Assembly (NCBI RefSeq): GCF_000337135.1
Contig: NZ_AOIN01000045.1
Location: forward strand, 1-41,813
Direction: 5' to 3'
From: Natrialba chahannaoensis JCM 10990
Lineage (GTDB): Archaea; Halobacteriota; Halobacteria; Halobacteriales; Natrialbaceae
DNA: 41,813 nucleotides
Each line of letters opens with the position of its first letter. Position 1 is the first letter of the stretch. Below the pieces are notes generated by a model, which was given only the letters and a program-made list of their open reading frames with translations, searched no databases and was not told the origin of the DNA. Of the stretch, positions 7,709 through 15,563 are shown piece after piece. The translations under genes and the position numbers were made by a program.

Positions 7709-8605
7709 CTACACTGACTCGGAATCGGAGTGTGCACGGACCCACAACTCGCCGATTCTGGAGAGCCGCGTTCGGTAGGACTTGCCGTGTTCCTCGCGCT
7801 CGATGTACCCCTTCCCGCCCGGCCCCAGCCGGTCGACGTTGTAGATGACCTTCGAGCGGAAGCTGTCGGTGTACTCTTCGTTCAGTTCGCGGGCGAGTGA
7901 CTCCGCGAGTTCCGAGACCGAGTCGAACTCGCCGTCCTCACCGAGTTTGTAGAGGATCAGCTCCTCGAACGGCTTGACGTTCGAGAACGAGGTTACAGGA
8001 AGCTCGACGATGTGTGCGCCGTCGATTTCCTTCGCGCCGATGGTGGTGCCGCGCTCGTCGAACTCCGAGAGGAGGTTGCGGGCGCTCTCGAGACGGTCGT
8101 CGATCTGGTCGTCTTCGATGGAGCCGTTCTTGAGTTCCTCGAGGAGCCGACTCTGCTCGCGGAGTTCCTCCGCTAGTTCGGTCTCTAAGTACTTCTCGGG
8201 GGCCGTGTAGTAGGTGTGGATCTGCTCGCGTTCGTCCTCGCGTTCGACCATCAGCGAGTTCGCAGCGGTCGCGAACGCGAAACTCACGGTGCGGGGCATC
8301 GCGGCAACGTTGACCCAGACCTCATTGCCGGCGTCGAGTTCGGCGGTGATGAGGTCGTAGGCCTGCTCGAACGCCTCGTCGTAGTCGTAGACGTCTTCGA
8401 GAACGAAGCGCTCGGTTTCGGCCCCGAGCAGGCTCCGGAAGTCGGTTTCGAGTTTCTCCGAGAGATGCCGAGAGTACTCGACGTTTGCCTCGCTGCCCAC
8501 CGCGCCCTCTAGCAGAATGACGCTATCGACGTCGATCTGATCGCGTACGAGCGGGGCGATCAGCCGGTCGTAGTCGAAGCCGACCGGAACGATGTGCGTT
8601 TGCAT
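7709..8605 (-). CDS. CARF-like/winged-helix regulator (HFX_2341/DUF6293-type)
   Basis: 298 residues. The N-terminal half is a Rossmann-like domain starting MQTHIVPVGFDYDRL, with a strand-turn VWVNVAAMPRTVSFAFATAA near residues 97-116. That is the position of the N-x-(T/A)-G-x-(R/K)-T ligand-binding loop of CARF domains. A charged helical linker follows (about 130-185, Glu/Arg-rich, coiled-coil-like), and the C-terminal 90 residues look like a winged helix, with an ELILYKLGEDGEF segment and a basic wing (GPGGKGYIEREEHGKSYRTRLS). Similar haloarchaeal proteins are annotated as HFX_2341-family regulators. By analogy with Csa3 it may sense a nucleotide, perhaps a cyclic oligoadenylate, and bind DNA; this is inference. 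No CRISPR or cas gene is in the window. Confidence 0.75.
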   Translation of the reverse strand: MQTHIVPVGFDYDRLIAPLVRDQIDVDSVILLEGAVGSEANVEYSRHLSEKLETDFRSLLGAETERFVLEDVYDYDEAFEQAYDLITAELDAGNEVWVNVAAMPRTVSFAFATAANSLMVEREDEREQIHTYYTAPEKYLETELAEELREQSRLLEELKNGSIEDDQIDDRLESARNLLSEFDERGTTIGAKEIDGAHIVELPVTSFSNVKPFEELILYKLGEDGEFDSVSELAESLARELNEEYTDSFRSKVIYNVDRLGPGGKGYIEREEHGKSYRTRLSRIGELWVRAHSDSESV

Positions 8606-8653
8606 AGCCCCGACTTGGACCGGTCAGCCCCTAACAGTATTGGATCGGGGCGG

Positions 8654-9355
8654 TCAGGCGTCCGCGTCGCTCGGCCCGTCTGGCGCTGTTGCTTCGTCGG
8701 GCACCTCGTCTCCGGGCACGGCGTCAGTCTCGGTTGCATCCGCACCGTCGAGATCAACCGTCTGAATCAGCGTTGTGATCGTCTCGCGGTCGCGCTCCGG
8801 GTTCACGTCGAGGACGAGTCCGTCGACAGAATCGTCCGCCCGATCCGCGACAGACTCGAGTGGCAACACGCCACCAGCGACCCCGTAACTCTCGGCGGTC
8901 GGCCAGACGGCGACGTTCGCTTCGGCGGCGATTCGGTCGACGTCGTCGGGCGTTCGGTCCGGCTCGACCGCGTAGCTCGTGTCGAGCACGTACCACTTTC
9001 CGGCAGCGCCGTTCGGTCCTTCGAACTCGAGTACGTCCCGCGTTTCCTCGACGGTGAGCCCGTCGTCGGCGACGGTGTCGACGAACTGGGACTTGGCCTT
9101 CGGCGCGGCCTTCGAGAGGGCGGCATCAGGAGTGATACCGATAGTCGACAGTGATGGTGAGATAGAGAGATCGACAGCAAAGAGCGATCGAACGGGGATG
9201 TCGCCCGCGCCGATCGCAGCGGTCGCCGGTTCGTCGACGGGTTCGTACAGCGTCGTCTCGGCGGTGATCGAGGCGACGAGTACGCTCGTACTTCCGGATC
9301 GGGTACCGAGTAGCTGCCACTCGTCGGTGAGCGAGGAGGGAAGATCGGTTGGCAT
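8654..9355 (-). CDS. Conserved haloarchaeal hypothetical protein
   Basis: 233 residues starting MPTDLPSSLTDEW; the longer frame to 9496 adds an Arg-rich stretch unlike haloarchaeal coding sequence, so the ATG at 9355 is chosen. There is no signal peptide or membrane segment. The body has about nine short beta-like stretches (for example TSVLVASITAETTLY, GKWYVLDTSYAVE, VAVWPTAESYGVAGGVLPLE) and an acidic, Pro/Ala/Asp-rich tail of about 35 residues. It is a soluble cytoplasmic protein by appearance. It lies 48 bases upstream of the CARF-like regulator gene on the same strand and may be cotranscribed with it. I do not recognise the family. Confidence 0.7.
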   Translation of the reverse strand: MPTDLPSSLTDEWQLLGTRSGSTSVLVASITAETTLYEPVDEPATAAIGAGDIPVRSLFAVDLSISPSLSTIGITPDAALSKAAPKAKSQFVDTVADDGLTVEETRDVLEFEGPNGAAGKWYVLDTSYAVEPDRTPDDVDRIAAEANVAVWPTAESYGVAGGVLPLESVADRADDSVDGLVLDVNPERDRETITTLIQTVDLDGADATETDAVPGDEVPDEATAPDGPSDADA

Positions 9356-9499
9356 TGGGACGTGGTAGAACGAGGGGACCTTTCGGTGTGTCGTTCTGCG
9401 AGCTGCTGACCGTCGAGGGCCTCGGGAGAACGCTCGCTGCGTTCGATTCAGACACACATCGACGCTCAACCCGTACAAATCCACGACGCTCAGCACGGC

Positions 9500-10984
9500 T
9501 CAATCCGCGCGCAACCCATCGAAGTACAGCGCTCGCTGCTCGTCCGCAGCCGGCGTCGTCACCAGCGACACCCCGACCGTAACGACGAGTCCGAGCACCA
9601 TCCCAACCATTCCCGCCGTCCATCCCGCGTAGGCACTCGGCACAACCACCGTGAACAGGCTCGCGAGGTAAAACGCCTGGCTCGCCAGAATCCCAGCCGT
9701 CATTCCCGCACGGGTCGTCCGTCGCCAGTAGAGCGCCACGATGACCGGCAGCGCAAGCTGTGCGAACCCGCTGAAGGCCGCCTCACCAAGCTCGAACAAC
9801 GTCGCCGGATTCACCAGACTCGCCAGGAACGACGCCGTCGCGAAGATAACCACGCCGACTCGCGCGACGAAGTCCTCGCGCTGTGCTGAAATCGACTGGA
9901 TATCGGACCGGTACTCGAGTACCGGTCGGTAGAGGTCTCGCGTAAAGTACGACGAACCGGAGAGCAGCATCGAGTCTGAGGAGGACATCATTGCGGCCAT
10001 CGCGCCGGCAATGACGAGTGCGGCGAACCAGACGGGCGTGTACTCGGCGAGGACGACGGGGAGGACGTTCCCGCCCTCTGGAATCGTCACATCGAGGCCG
10101 CGTGCCCACGCGCCGATCAGGAACGAGGGAACGAACAGGAGGACACAGAGGATGGGCCAGAGGGCAAACGACCGCTTGAGGACGGTTCGAGAGCCGGCGG
10201 CGAAGAAGCGCTGGTTCACCTGTGGGAACATCGCGACGCCGAAGCCGATCGTGATCGCGGTCGAGAGCATCCACTGGGGTGTGTAGTGGTCGCTGCCGAG
10301 TGCGAGATGTTGTGCAGCCTCCGCCTCCAGTGCTGCAGTTGCGCTCGTCGGTCCGCCGACGACGGCGAGCAGCCAGAGCATCGCGACCCAGGTCACGACG
10401 AGCATGAACGCACCCTGGAGAGTGTCTGTCCAGGCGATACCGCGCATGCCGGCGAGGACGACGTAGAGGATCATAAACGCCGTAATCAGTCCTGCGCCAG
10501 CCCAGTAGGGGATTGCACCTTCGGTCAGCGCCGTGAGCGCGGTGCCAGCGCCGACCTGCTGGAGCATCACGTAGGGAAAGAGCCAGACGAGACTGATTCC
10601 AGCCACGAGTCCACGGAACCACGTCGCACCGAATCGGTCGCCGAGCATCTCGCCGAGCGTAACGTAGCCGTGGTTCTGGCCCAGCAGCCACTGTTTGTAG
10701 CCGATTACGTACCAGAGAATCGCGAAGATGATGCCGTCCATCAGCCCCATGACGAGCACCCATTCGGGGCCTTGCTGGTAGGCCACGTTGGGACCGGCGA
10801 AGAAGGTAAACGCCGAGAGCAGTGTCGCGAAGGTGGTAAACAGGAGAACGATCGTGCCAAAGGTCCGACTCGCGAGGTAGAAGTCCTCTGCTGTCCGGTC
10901 GGCCAGCCGGTAGGCAACGAGTCCGATTGCAAGTGCCAGAATCAGGTAGCCGACGATGATGCCGAGTTGGAGTGCCAGCGTCAC
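9500..10984 (-). CDS. Sodium:solute symporter (SSS family)
   Basis: 494 residues with about 13 predicted membrane helices, the usual SSS/LeuT-fold length. Recognisable stretches are the N-terminal LGIIVGYLILALAIGL helix, DFYLASRTFG after helix 1, SAFTFFAGPNVAYQQGPEWV, GMRGIAWTDTLQGAFM, and AGAMAAMMSSSDSMLLSGSS, the last carrying the Ser-rich sodium-site helix. It should import an organic solute together with sodium, which suits a salt-loving cell. The gene is translationally coupled to the small DUF3311 gene upstream (4-base overlap). This arrangement recalls the pantothenate symporter PanF with its small partner YhdT. The substrate is not settled by sequence; organic acids, pantothenate or amino acids are all possible. 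Confidence 0.93.
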   Translation of the reverse strand: MTLALQLGIIVGYLILALAIGLVAYRLADRTAEDFYLASRTFGTIVLLFTTFATLLSAFTFFAGPNVAYQQGPEWVLVMGLMDGIIFAILWYVIGYKQWLLGQNHGYVTLGEMLGDRFGATWFRGLVAGISLVWLFPYVMLQQVGAGTALTALTEGAIPYWAGAGLITAFMILYVVLAGMRGIAWTDTLQGAFMLVVTWVAMLWLLAVVGGPTSATAALEAEAAQHLALGSDHYTPQWMLSTAITIGFGVAMFPQVNQRFFAAGSRTVLKRSFALWPILCVLLFVPSFLIGAWARGLDVTIPEGGNVLPVVLAEYTPVWFAALVIAGAMAAMMSSSDSMLLSGSSYFTRDLYRPVLEYRSDIQSISAQREDFVARVGVVIFATASFLASLVNPATLFELGEAAFSGFAQLALPVIVALYWRRTTRAGMTAGILASQAFYLASLFTVVVPSAYAGWTAGMVGMVLGLVVTVGVSLVTTPAADEQRALYFDGLRAD

Positions 10985-11250
10985 GGCTGGTCACCTCCGG
11001 CGTCGGTTTCAGTTTTTGCGGCCATATTGCCGGCCTGTGTCGCTCCGTCAGGTTCAATGCCGAGTCCCCAGGCACGTCGGCTGAAGAGCCAGAAGACGAC
11101 CGAGGTGAGTCCCATCCAGCCAATGTGCCACCAGAGCCAGAGTGGAATGCCGGCAACCGTCCTCGAATCGCCCCAGAGGAACCACGGAATCGCGAGCGTA
11201 CAGAGCACGACCGCGACCGCGAGCCAGCCGACGAGTTGCAGGTGACGCAT
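10981..11250 (-). CDS. DUF3311 small membrane protein, symporter partner
   Basis: 89 residues with two hydrophobic helices (QLVGWLAVAVVLCTLAIPWFLW, and IPLWLWWHIGWMGLTSVVFWLF) and a polar C-terminal tail. This is the DUF3311 pattern: short two-helix proteins encoded directly before SSS symporters. The ATG at 11250 is chosen because the longer frame to 11322 adds a basic stretch, and because a TATA-like AGTTATTACT on the minus strand (11274-11283) lies about 28 bases upstream. The stop overlaps the symporter start (TGA/ATG sharing four bases). The protein likely assembles with or stabilises the symporter (inference). Confidence 0.85.
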   Translation of the reverse strand: MRHLQLVGWLAVAVVLCTLAIPWFLWGDSRTVAGIPLWLWWHIGWMGLTSVVFWLFSRRAWGLGIEPDGATQAGNMAAKTETDAGGDQP

Positions 11251-11273
11251 ACGCCGTGTTCGGCACGCCCGTG

Positions 11274-11283
11274 AGTAATAACT
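11274..11283 (-). promoter_or_regulatory. TATA-like box of the DUF3311-symporter operon
   Basis: The minus strand reads AGTTATTACT about 28 bases before the ATG at 11250, at the spacing of leaderless haloarchaeal promoters. Confidence 0.45.
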
Positions 11284-11387
11284 TTCCTTCGACATGCGGT
11301 ATCGAAGACTGTTGTTCTTCAACTGCTAAAGGCGGTGCAGTCGTGCGATTTCCACTAGCTAAAACGGCTCTTTCACGTAGGAAAAGG

Positions 11388-11396
11388 AGTATATGT
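11388..11396 (+). promoter_or_regulatory. TATA-like box of the winged-helix membrane protein gene
   Basis: AGTATATGT, preceded by AAAAGG (a BRE-like purine run), is centred about 33 bases before the ATG at 11426. Confidence 0.45.
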
Positions 11397-11425
11397 GTCG
11401 GCCAGAGAATGGATACTATAGCGAT

Positions 11426-12382
11426 ATGGCCCGTCTGTTCCCCCGCCGGTCCGAGACCACCGCCCAGGACGGGCAACCACGTGTCGTCGACCTCGAAGGT
11501 GAGGACGCCGACGCCGTTTTCAGCGCGCTCTCCTCGACGACAGCCCGACAGATTTACTCCTGTCTCGACGACGATCCCGGTACCCCGAGCGACATCGCGG
11601 ACGCCATCGATTCCTCGATTCAGAACGTCCGCTACCATCTGGAGAATCTCGAAGAGGCCGGCCTGGTCGAGGTCGTCGACACCTGGTACTCCTCGCGTGG
11701 CAACGAGATGAGTGTCTACGCGACGACCGATGGTCCGCTAATCGTAACCAGCGACGAGTCGGCAGGCTCACAGCTCAAAACGGCGCTTTCTCGACTCATC
11801 GGTGGCATCGGTGCACTCGCCGGCGGGAGCCTGCTCGTGCAGTACGGACTGACACAGTGGATTGGCCCTGATAGCGCAGAGACCTGGGGTGCCGGAGCGC
11901 CAGCAGATGATGGAGACGCACGGACGGACGACGGGACACAGCAGGATGGCACAGCAGCCGACGGAGATGACGGGGGAGAGGGAGACGAAACGACTGCTGA
12001 TGACGAGAGCGACGATGTAGCGGACGACGGAAACGGAGACGAAGACGAAGACGGGTTCGGAGCTGCCGAAGCAGACGACGAGGCGGATGCAGACGACACA
12101 AGCGCTGCTGACGATGTCGACGATGCAGACGATGTAGAAGCCGACGACGCAACCGCCGAAGACGAGGTCGAAACCGCAGCCGACGACATCGGCTCGTTTG
12201 ATACGGAATACCAGACGGACGGCGGCGACGGCTTCGAAAACGTAACGGACGGCGTTACAGAGGCAGCAGACCCCATCCTCGCGACGGTCCCACCGGGGCT
12301 GCTCTTCTTCCTCGGCGGACTGGTCGTCCTCTTCGGCGTCTCGGCCTACTGGTACTGGCGAGCCTACCGGCCGATGCGGTAA
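11426..12382 (+). CDS. Membrane-anchored winged-helix (ArsR-like) protein
   Basis: 318 residues. Residues about 25-95 form an ArsR-type winged helix: ADAVFSALSSTTARQIYSCL, TPSDIADAIDSSIQNVRYHLENLEEAGLV (recognition helix), then a wing ending MSVYATTDGP. A short hydrophobic patch lies near 115-135 (LIGGIGALAGGSLLVQYGL). About 130 residues follow that are almost entirely Asp/Glu/Ala/Gly, and the protein ends with a clear transmembrane helix (LLFFLGGLVVLFGVSAYWYW) and a short basic tail. The architecture suggests a DNA-binding domain tethered to the membrane by a long flexible acidic linker. It may sense the membrane or envelope state, but no ligand is evident. The very acidic linker could compete with DNA for the domain (inference). 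Confidence 0.85.
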   Translation: MARLFPRRSETTAQDGQPRVVDLEGEDADAVFSALSSTTARQIYSCLDDDPGTPSDIADAIDSSIQNVRYHLENLEEAGLVEVVDTWYSSRGNEMSVYATTDGPLIVTSDESAGSQLKTALSRLIGGIGALAGGSLLVQYGLTQWIGPDSAETWGAGAPADDGDARTDDGTQQDGTAADGDDGGEGDETTADDESDDVADDGNGDEDEDGFGAAEADDEADADDTSAADDVDDADDVEADDATAEDEVETAADDIGSFDTEYQTDGGDGFENVTDGVTEAADPILATVPPGLLFFLGGLVVLFGVSAYWYWRAYRPMR

Positions 12383-12582
12383 CGCTCGGCAACTGATTGG
12401 GTTTGTCTGCTCTCGGCTCCACTGACAGTGACAGACAGCACCGTGGCCACTCGTTCAGTCTCCGAACCCCACAACGGCCCCGAATGTCAACAGCTATTTG
12501 CCGTTCACGACCCAAATCTTCACTAACCCGGTCTCTGCACGCGACTCTCGCGTCACCGCGCCCCGTCTGGGGCAGATCTCCC

Positions 12583-14058
12583 ATGGAAGACACCTCGAAA
12601 TACCTCATTCACGCGGACGTCACGGCTGACGGGGTCGTCGAGCGCAGCGACGTCGTCGGTGCAATCTTCGGCCAGACCGAAGGCCTCCTCGGCGACGAAC
12701 TCGATCTGCGCGATCTCCGTCAGTCACAAAAAGTCGGACGCATCGACGTCGAAATCGCAAGCACACAGGGCCAGTCCCACGGCAGCGTCACCATCGCGAC
12801 CAGCCTGGACAAGGTCGAAACAGCGACGCTCGCCGCCTCCCTCGAGACCATCTCTCGCGTCGGCCCATGTCGCGCGACACTCGAGGTCCGCGAGATCGAA
12901 GACGTTCGAGCGGCCAAGCGAAAGGAAGTCGTCGACCGTGCGAAGGAACTCCTGCGGACTGGCTTTGACGATTCCGTCATGTCCTCCGAGGAGATTCTCG
13001 CGGAGGTCCGCCAGCACGTCCGCGTCGAGGATATCACGGAGTACGAAGGGTTGCCGGCCGGCCCGCGTGTCACAGACAGCGACGCCATCATCGTCGTCGA
13101 GGGGCGTTCAGACGTACTGACGCTGCTCAAGTACGGCGTGAAAAACGCCATCGCCGTCGAGGGGACGAACGTCCCCGACGCCGTCGCCGAACTCACGAAC
13201 CACCGGACCGTCACGGCCTTTCTCGACGGTGACCGAGGTGGTGATCTCATTCTCGAAGAACTCTCTCAGGTCGGCGATATCGACTACGTCGCGTTCGCTC
13301 CGTCCGGAACCTCGGTCGAGGAACTCGACCACCACCAGCTGTTCGCGTCGCTTCGGAACAAGGTCCCCTACGACACTGTCTCCGGGCTGAACGAGCCGCG
13401 GGAGGCCGTCGCCGCGACGGACGGTAGCTCGAGTCCGGCACCGTCCCGAACGGACGCCAAGACCGGCCTCGCCCGCAGCGGAACGCAGATCGAATCGGCC
13501 GAGTCAGAGTCTGCACAGGCTGCTGGAGCGACCGACCAGACCGAACGTGCGAGTGCAAACGTGAGTTCGACCGATTCTGCGACGGCTACAGCGGAGACCG
13601 CGGATGCAACGACACCGAGGGGAGACGCAGATCACTCCGGGGCAGATGGTCAACACCGACAACAAGGACAACGGCAACACCGACAACGGCAACGACAACG
13701 AAACCAACAGCCCGAATCAGCGCCGGACGCCGAGTCGGATCCGAACGACCTCGAAACCGTCTACGAGCACGCGACTGCGATCATCCGCGCGGACACAGAC
13801 CGCGTCCGATTCCTCGACGACGACAACGACGTACTCGAGGAAACGTCGGCGAGTGATGTCTTTGACGAGCTCGAAGCACTCGAGACGACGCCGACGACGA
13901 TCATCCTCGATGGAATTCTCAGCCAGCAAATTCTCGACCTGGCGGCCGACCGCGGTGTCGAACGAATCATTGCGCGGTCGCTCGGGCAGTTCACCAAGCG
14001 ACCGTCGGGTGTGCAGATCCACGCGATCGAGGATGTGGCAAGCGAGCCACCGAGCTAA
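12583..14058 (+). CDS. dnaG: Archaeal DnaG primase
   Basis: 491 residues. The start MEDTSKYLIHADVTADGVVERSDVVGAIFGQTEGLLG is the conserved archaeal DnaG N-terminus. The Toprim domain follows, with VVEGRSDVLTLLKYG (catalytic Glu near residue 173) and FLDGDRGGD (about 213-221). A long variable linker then leads to a conserved C-terminal block (LETVYEHATAIIRADTDRVRFLDD to the end). Archaeal DnaG has primase activity and is also a structural, poly(A)-binding part of the exosome. The ATG at 12583 is chosen because family similarity begins there; the open frame extends upstream to 12397 without it. Oddity: residues 357-376 are Gln/Arg-only and basic in an otherwise very acidic protein (see the repeat entry). 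Confidence 0.95.
   Translation: MEDTSKYLIHADVTADGVVERSDVVGAIFGQTEGLLGDELDLRDLRQSQKVGRIDVEIASTQGQSHGSVTIATSLDKVETATLAASLETISRVGPCRATLEVREIEDVRAAKRKEVVDRAKELLRTGFDDSVMSSEEILAEVRQHVRVEDITEYEGLPAGPRVTDSDAIIVVEGRSDVLTLLKYGVKNAIAVEGTNVPDAVAELTNHRTVTAFLDGDRGGDLILEELSQVGDIDYVAFAPSGTSVEELDHHQLFASLRNKVPYDTVSGLNEPREAVAATDGSSSPAPSRTDAKTGLARSGTQIESAESESAQAAGATDQTERASANVSSTDSATATAETADATTPRGDADHSGADGQHRQQGQRQHRQRQRQRNQQPESAPDAESDPNDLETVYEHATAIIRADTDRVRFLDDDNDVLEETSASDVFDELEALETTPTTIILDGILSQQILDLAADRGVERIIARSLGQFTKRPSGVQIHAIEDVASEPPS
13651..13710 (+). repeat. CAACGRCAAC-type repeat encoding a Gln/Arg linker in dnaG
   Basis: About 60 bases built from imperfect copies of GACAACGGCAACACC. In the dnaG frame they encode alternating Gln, Arg and His (QHRQQGQRQHRQRQRQRNQQ). 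Read one base later they would encode Asn/Asp/Thr/Gly residues, which is ordinary for this proteome. The repeat lies in the variable linker, so length changes would be tolerated. Confidence 0.75.
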
Positions 14059-14141
14059 GTTACGTGACCGTCAGCAGACGACGACAGATGTGGCGCGCCC
14101 ATATGGCGCGCCTGCGGACTGGTCGAACGTATTCTCCGCCG

Positions 14142-15257
14142 CTATCGGAGCGCCTGCAGCAACTCGTCGCGGTCGGCGTCGATCTCGAACGCACGGGCGT
14201 GTGCAGCGACGAGTGCTTCGGTGTCGACAGTGGCTGTTGCCAGGACGAATCGGCCATCTCGGTCGACGCTGACGTCTCGGAGTGCTGGTGTTTCCGTTCC
14301 GCTCGATGGATCGTCGACAGACAGCGCTGATTCGACCGTCTCGGTCGACAGCCGCGAGGGTGGTGCGACGACACCGTAGGTCAGCGTCGTCTCCGCCGCA
14401 GATCGAACGCGCGCTGCTGCCCCGAGCGCCGCAGCTGCGTCGACGACAGTCGAAACAGCGTCGTCGGCGTCAGCTACCGCACCCGTCAGCAGGGCTCTGG
14501 TACTCGAGTCGAGTGCAACAGCGCCGGTTGCATCACCCGGCAGTCTCCTCGCGAGTTTGTGAGCCGCCGTTCTAGCAGGGAGCGTCGCGCCGGCGGGTGA
14601 GCGGGTCGACTGCTCGAGTGTCGCGTCGACGTGTGCGAGAGCCGGTGCACTCGCCGGCGAACCGTCCGCATCGACTCGCGAATCGTAGCCGAGAACGATT
14701 GCGGACTCCGTGAGTGCGACGGCAACGGCGCGTTCGTCGGCGATGAAGCGCGCAGTCGAGGCTTCCTGTGATTGCCCATCGCGTTGGGACTCGAGTTCGG
14801 TAAAGCCGTTCCGAGAGAGGTCACGTCGAAGCGCGCGCGTCGAAACGGACCCTGTGATGGTCGCTGAACCCGCGATCGGGGTGGTTCCTGCGACGGCGGC
14901 CGTGCCGGTCGCGGACTCGAGTGCATCGAGCGAGACGCTGTCGAATCGCTGCTCGAACGCGGAGACGAGCGGTGCGAGACCGGCGGGGAGTCTGGCGGCC
15001 CGTAGTGCGGTTCGGTTTGCGCTGCCGGTGAGTGTTGTGACGTTCGTGGGGAGGCGGTTGGCGGTTGCTGTTCGTTGGGTGGATGTGTCGGAGGTGGTAG
15101 TGGCGTTGGGTGCGGTGGCGGCAGTGGTGGTATCGACATCACCGGCCACTCCGCTGGTTATGGCCGATCCGGTGTCTACAGCGCCGACACTGCCGACCAA
15201 TGGCAGTCCGCCGACGAGTGCCGCTGCGGTCCGAACGAACGCACGTCTCGATCCCAT
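14142..15257 (-). CDS. Tat-exported protein of unknown function (relative of the 3268 gene)
   Basis: 371 residues. The signal MGSRRAFVRTAAALVGG, ending near GSVGA, is a Tat signal without a lipobox. A Thr/Ala/Asn-rich linker (about residues 30-75) follows, then a body rich in Ala, Arg and Asp. Segments such as TGSVSTRALRRDL, ARFIADERAVAVALTESAIVLGYD, LPGDATGAVALDSS and LTYGVVAPPSRL occur in the same order and with similar spacing to segments of the protein at 3268-4389, so I infer two diverged paralogues. The ATG at 15257 is preferred over 15416 because the upstream frame is translated tandem repeat. A weak TATA-like TTCAAGTA (minus, 15279-15286) lies about 25 bases upstream. Function unknown; exported to the cell surface. 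Confidence 0.78.
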   Translation of the reverse strand: MGSRRAFVRTAAALVGGLPLVGSVGAVDTGSAITSGVAGDVDTTTAATAPNATTTSDTSTQRTATANRLPTNVTTLTGSANRTALRAARLPAGLAPLVSAFEQRFDSVSLDALESATGTAAVAGTTPIAGSATITGSVSTRALRRDLSRNGFTELESQRDGQSQEASTARFIADERAVAVALTESAIVLGYDSRVDADGSPASAPALAHVDATLEQSTRSPAGATLPARTAAHKLARRLPGDATGAVALDSSTRALLTGAVADADDAVSTVVDAAAALGAAARVRSAAETTLTYGVVAPPSRLSTETVESALSVDDPSSGTETPALRDVSVDRDGRFVLATATVDTEALVAAHARAFEIDADRDELLQALR

Positions 15258-15346
15258 ACTGGCGGTCCACACGCTCGGTACTTGAACTGCGCAGGGTAGC
15301 TTCTGAGTGAGAAAATCCGCACTCCGTATTCTGTACTCCGCACTCC

Positions 15347-15522
15347 GCATCGCGAACTCTACAATCCGACACTCCGCAGACTGCAATCCCGCATCGCGAA
15401 CTCTACAATCCGACACTCCGCAGACTGCAATCCCGCATTCCGAACTCTACAATCCGGCACTCCGCACACTACAATCCCGCATCCCGCACCCTGCGCTCTA
15501 CAATCCGACACTCCGCACTGTC
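15347..15522. repeat. 44-bp tandem repeat, three units plus a partial
   Basis: Units at 15347-15390 and 15391-15434 are identical; the unit at 15435-15478 differs at five positions, and a fourth degenerate unit runs to about 15522. Each holds GCATCGCGAACTCTACAATC followed by CGACACTCCGCAGACTGCAA and TCCC. The preceding bases (15319-15346) carry shorter ACTCCGCACTCCG-type repeats of the same words. The array lies between the start of the Tat-exported gene and the end of the DUF92 gene, both on the minus strand. With no unique spacers it is a plain tandem repeat, not a CRISPR. Together with its flanks it makes up most of the roughly 300-base gap. Confidence 0.9.
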
Positions 15523-15563
15523 ACCTGCCGGTTGTACGTAGTCGAACACGGCCTCAGCGACGA

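Noticed and set aside
7297-7848. 183-codon plus-strand frame in the valS/CARF intergenic region
   Set aside because: Basic, Cys/Trp-containing composition unlike genes here; it runs into the antisense of the CARF-like gene and lacks any recognised motif.
9783-11156. 457-codon minus-strand frame overlapping the symporter
   Set aside because: Arg-rich shadow; the overlapping 494-residue frame has clear SSS motifs and membrane helices.
13604-14272. 222-codon plus-strand frame overlapping the end of dnaG
   Set aside because: Arg/Ser/Thr-rich shadow of dnaG; only the short Asn/Asp repeat segment looks haloarchaeal and is treated as a possible frame question in dnaG.
15347-15522. 44-bp repeats as a CRISPR array
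   Set aside because: Units are contiguous with no unique spacers and no cas genes are nearby; it is a simple tandem repeat.
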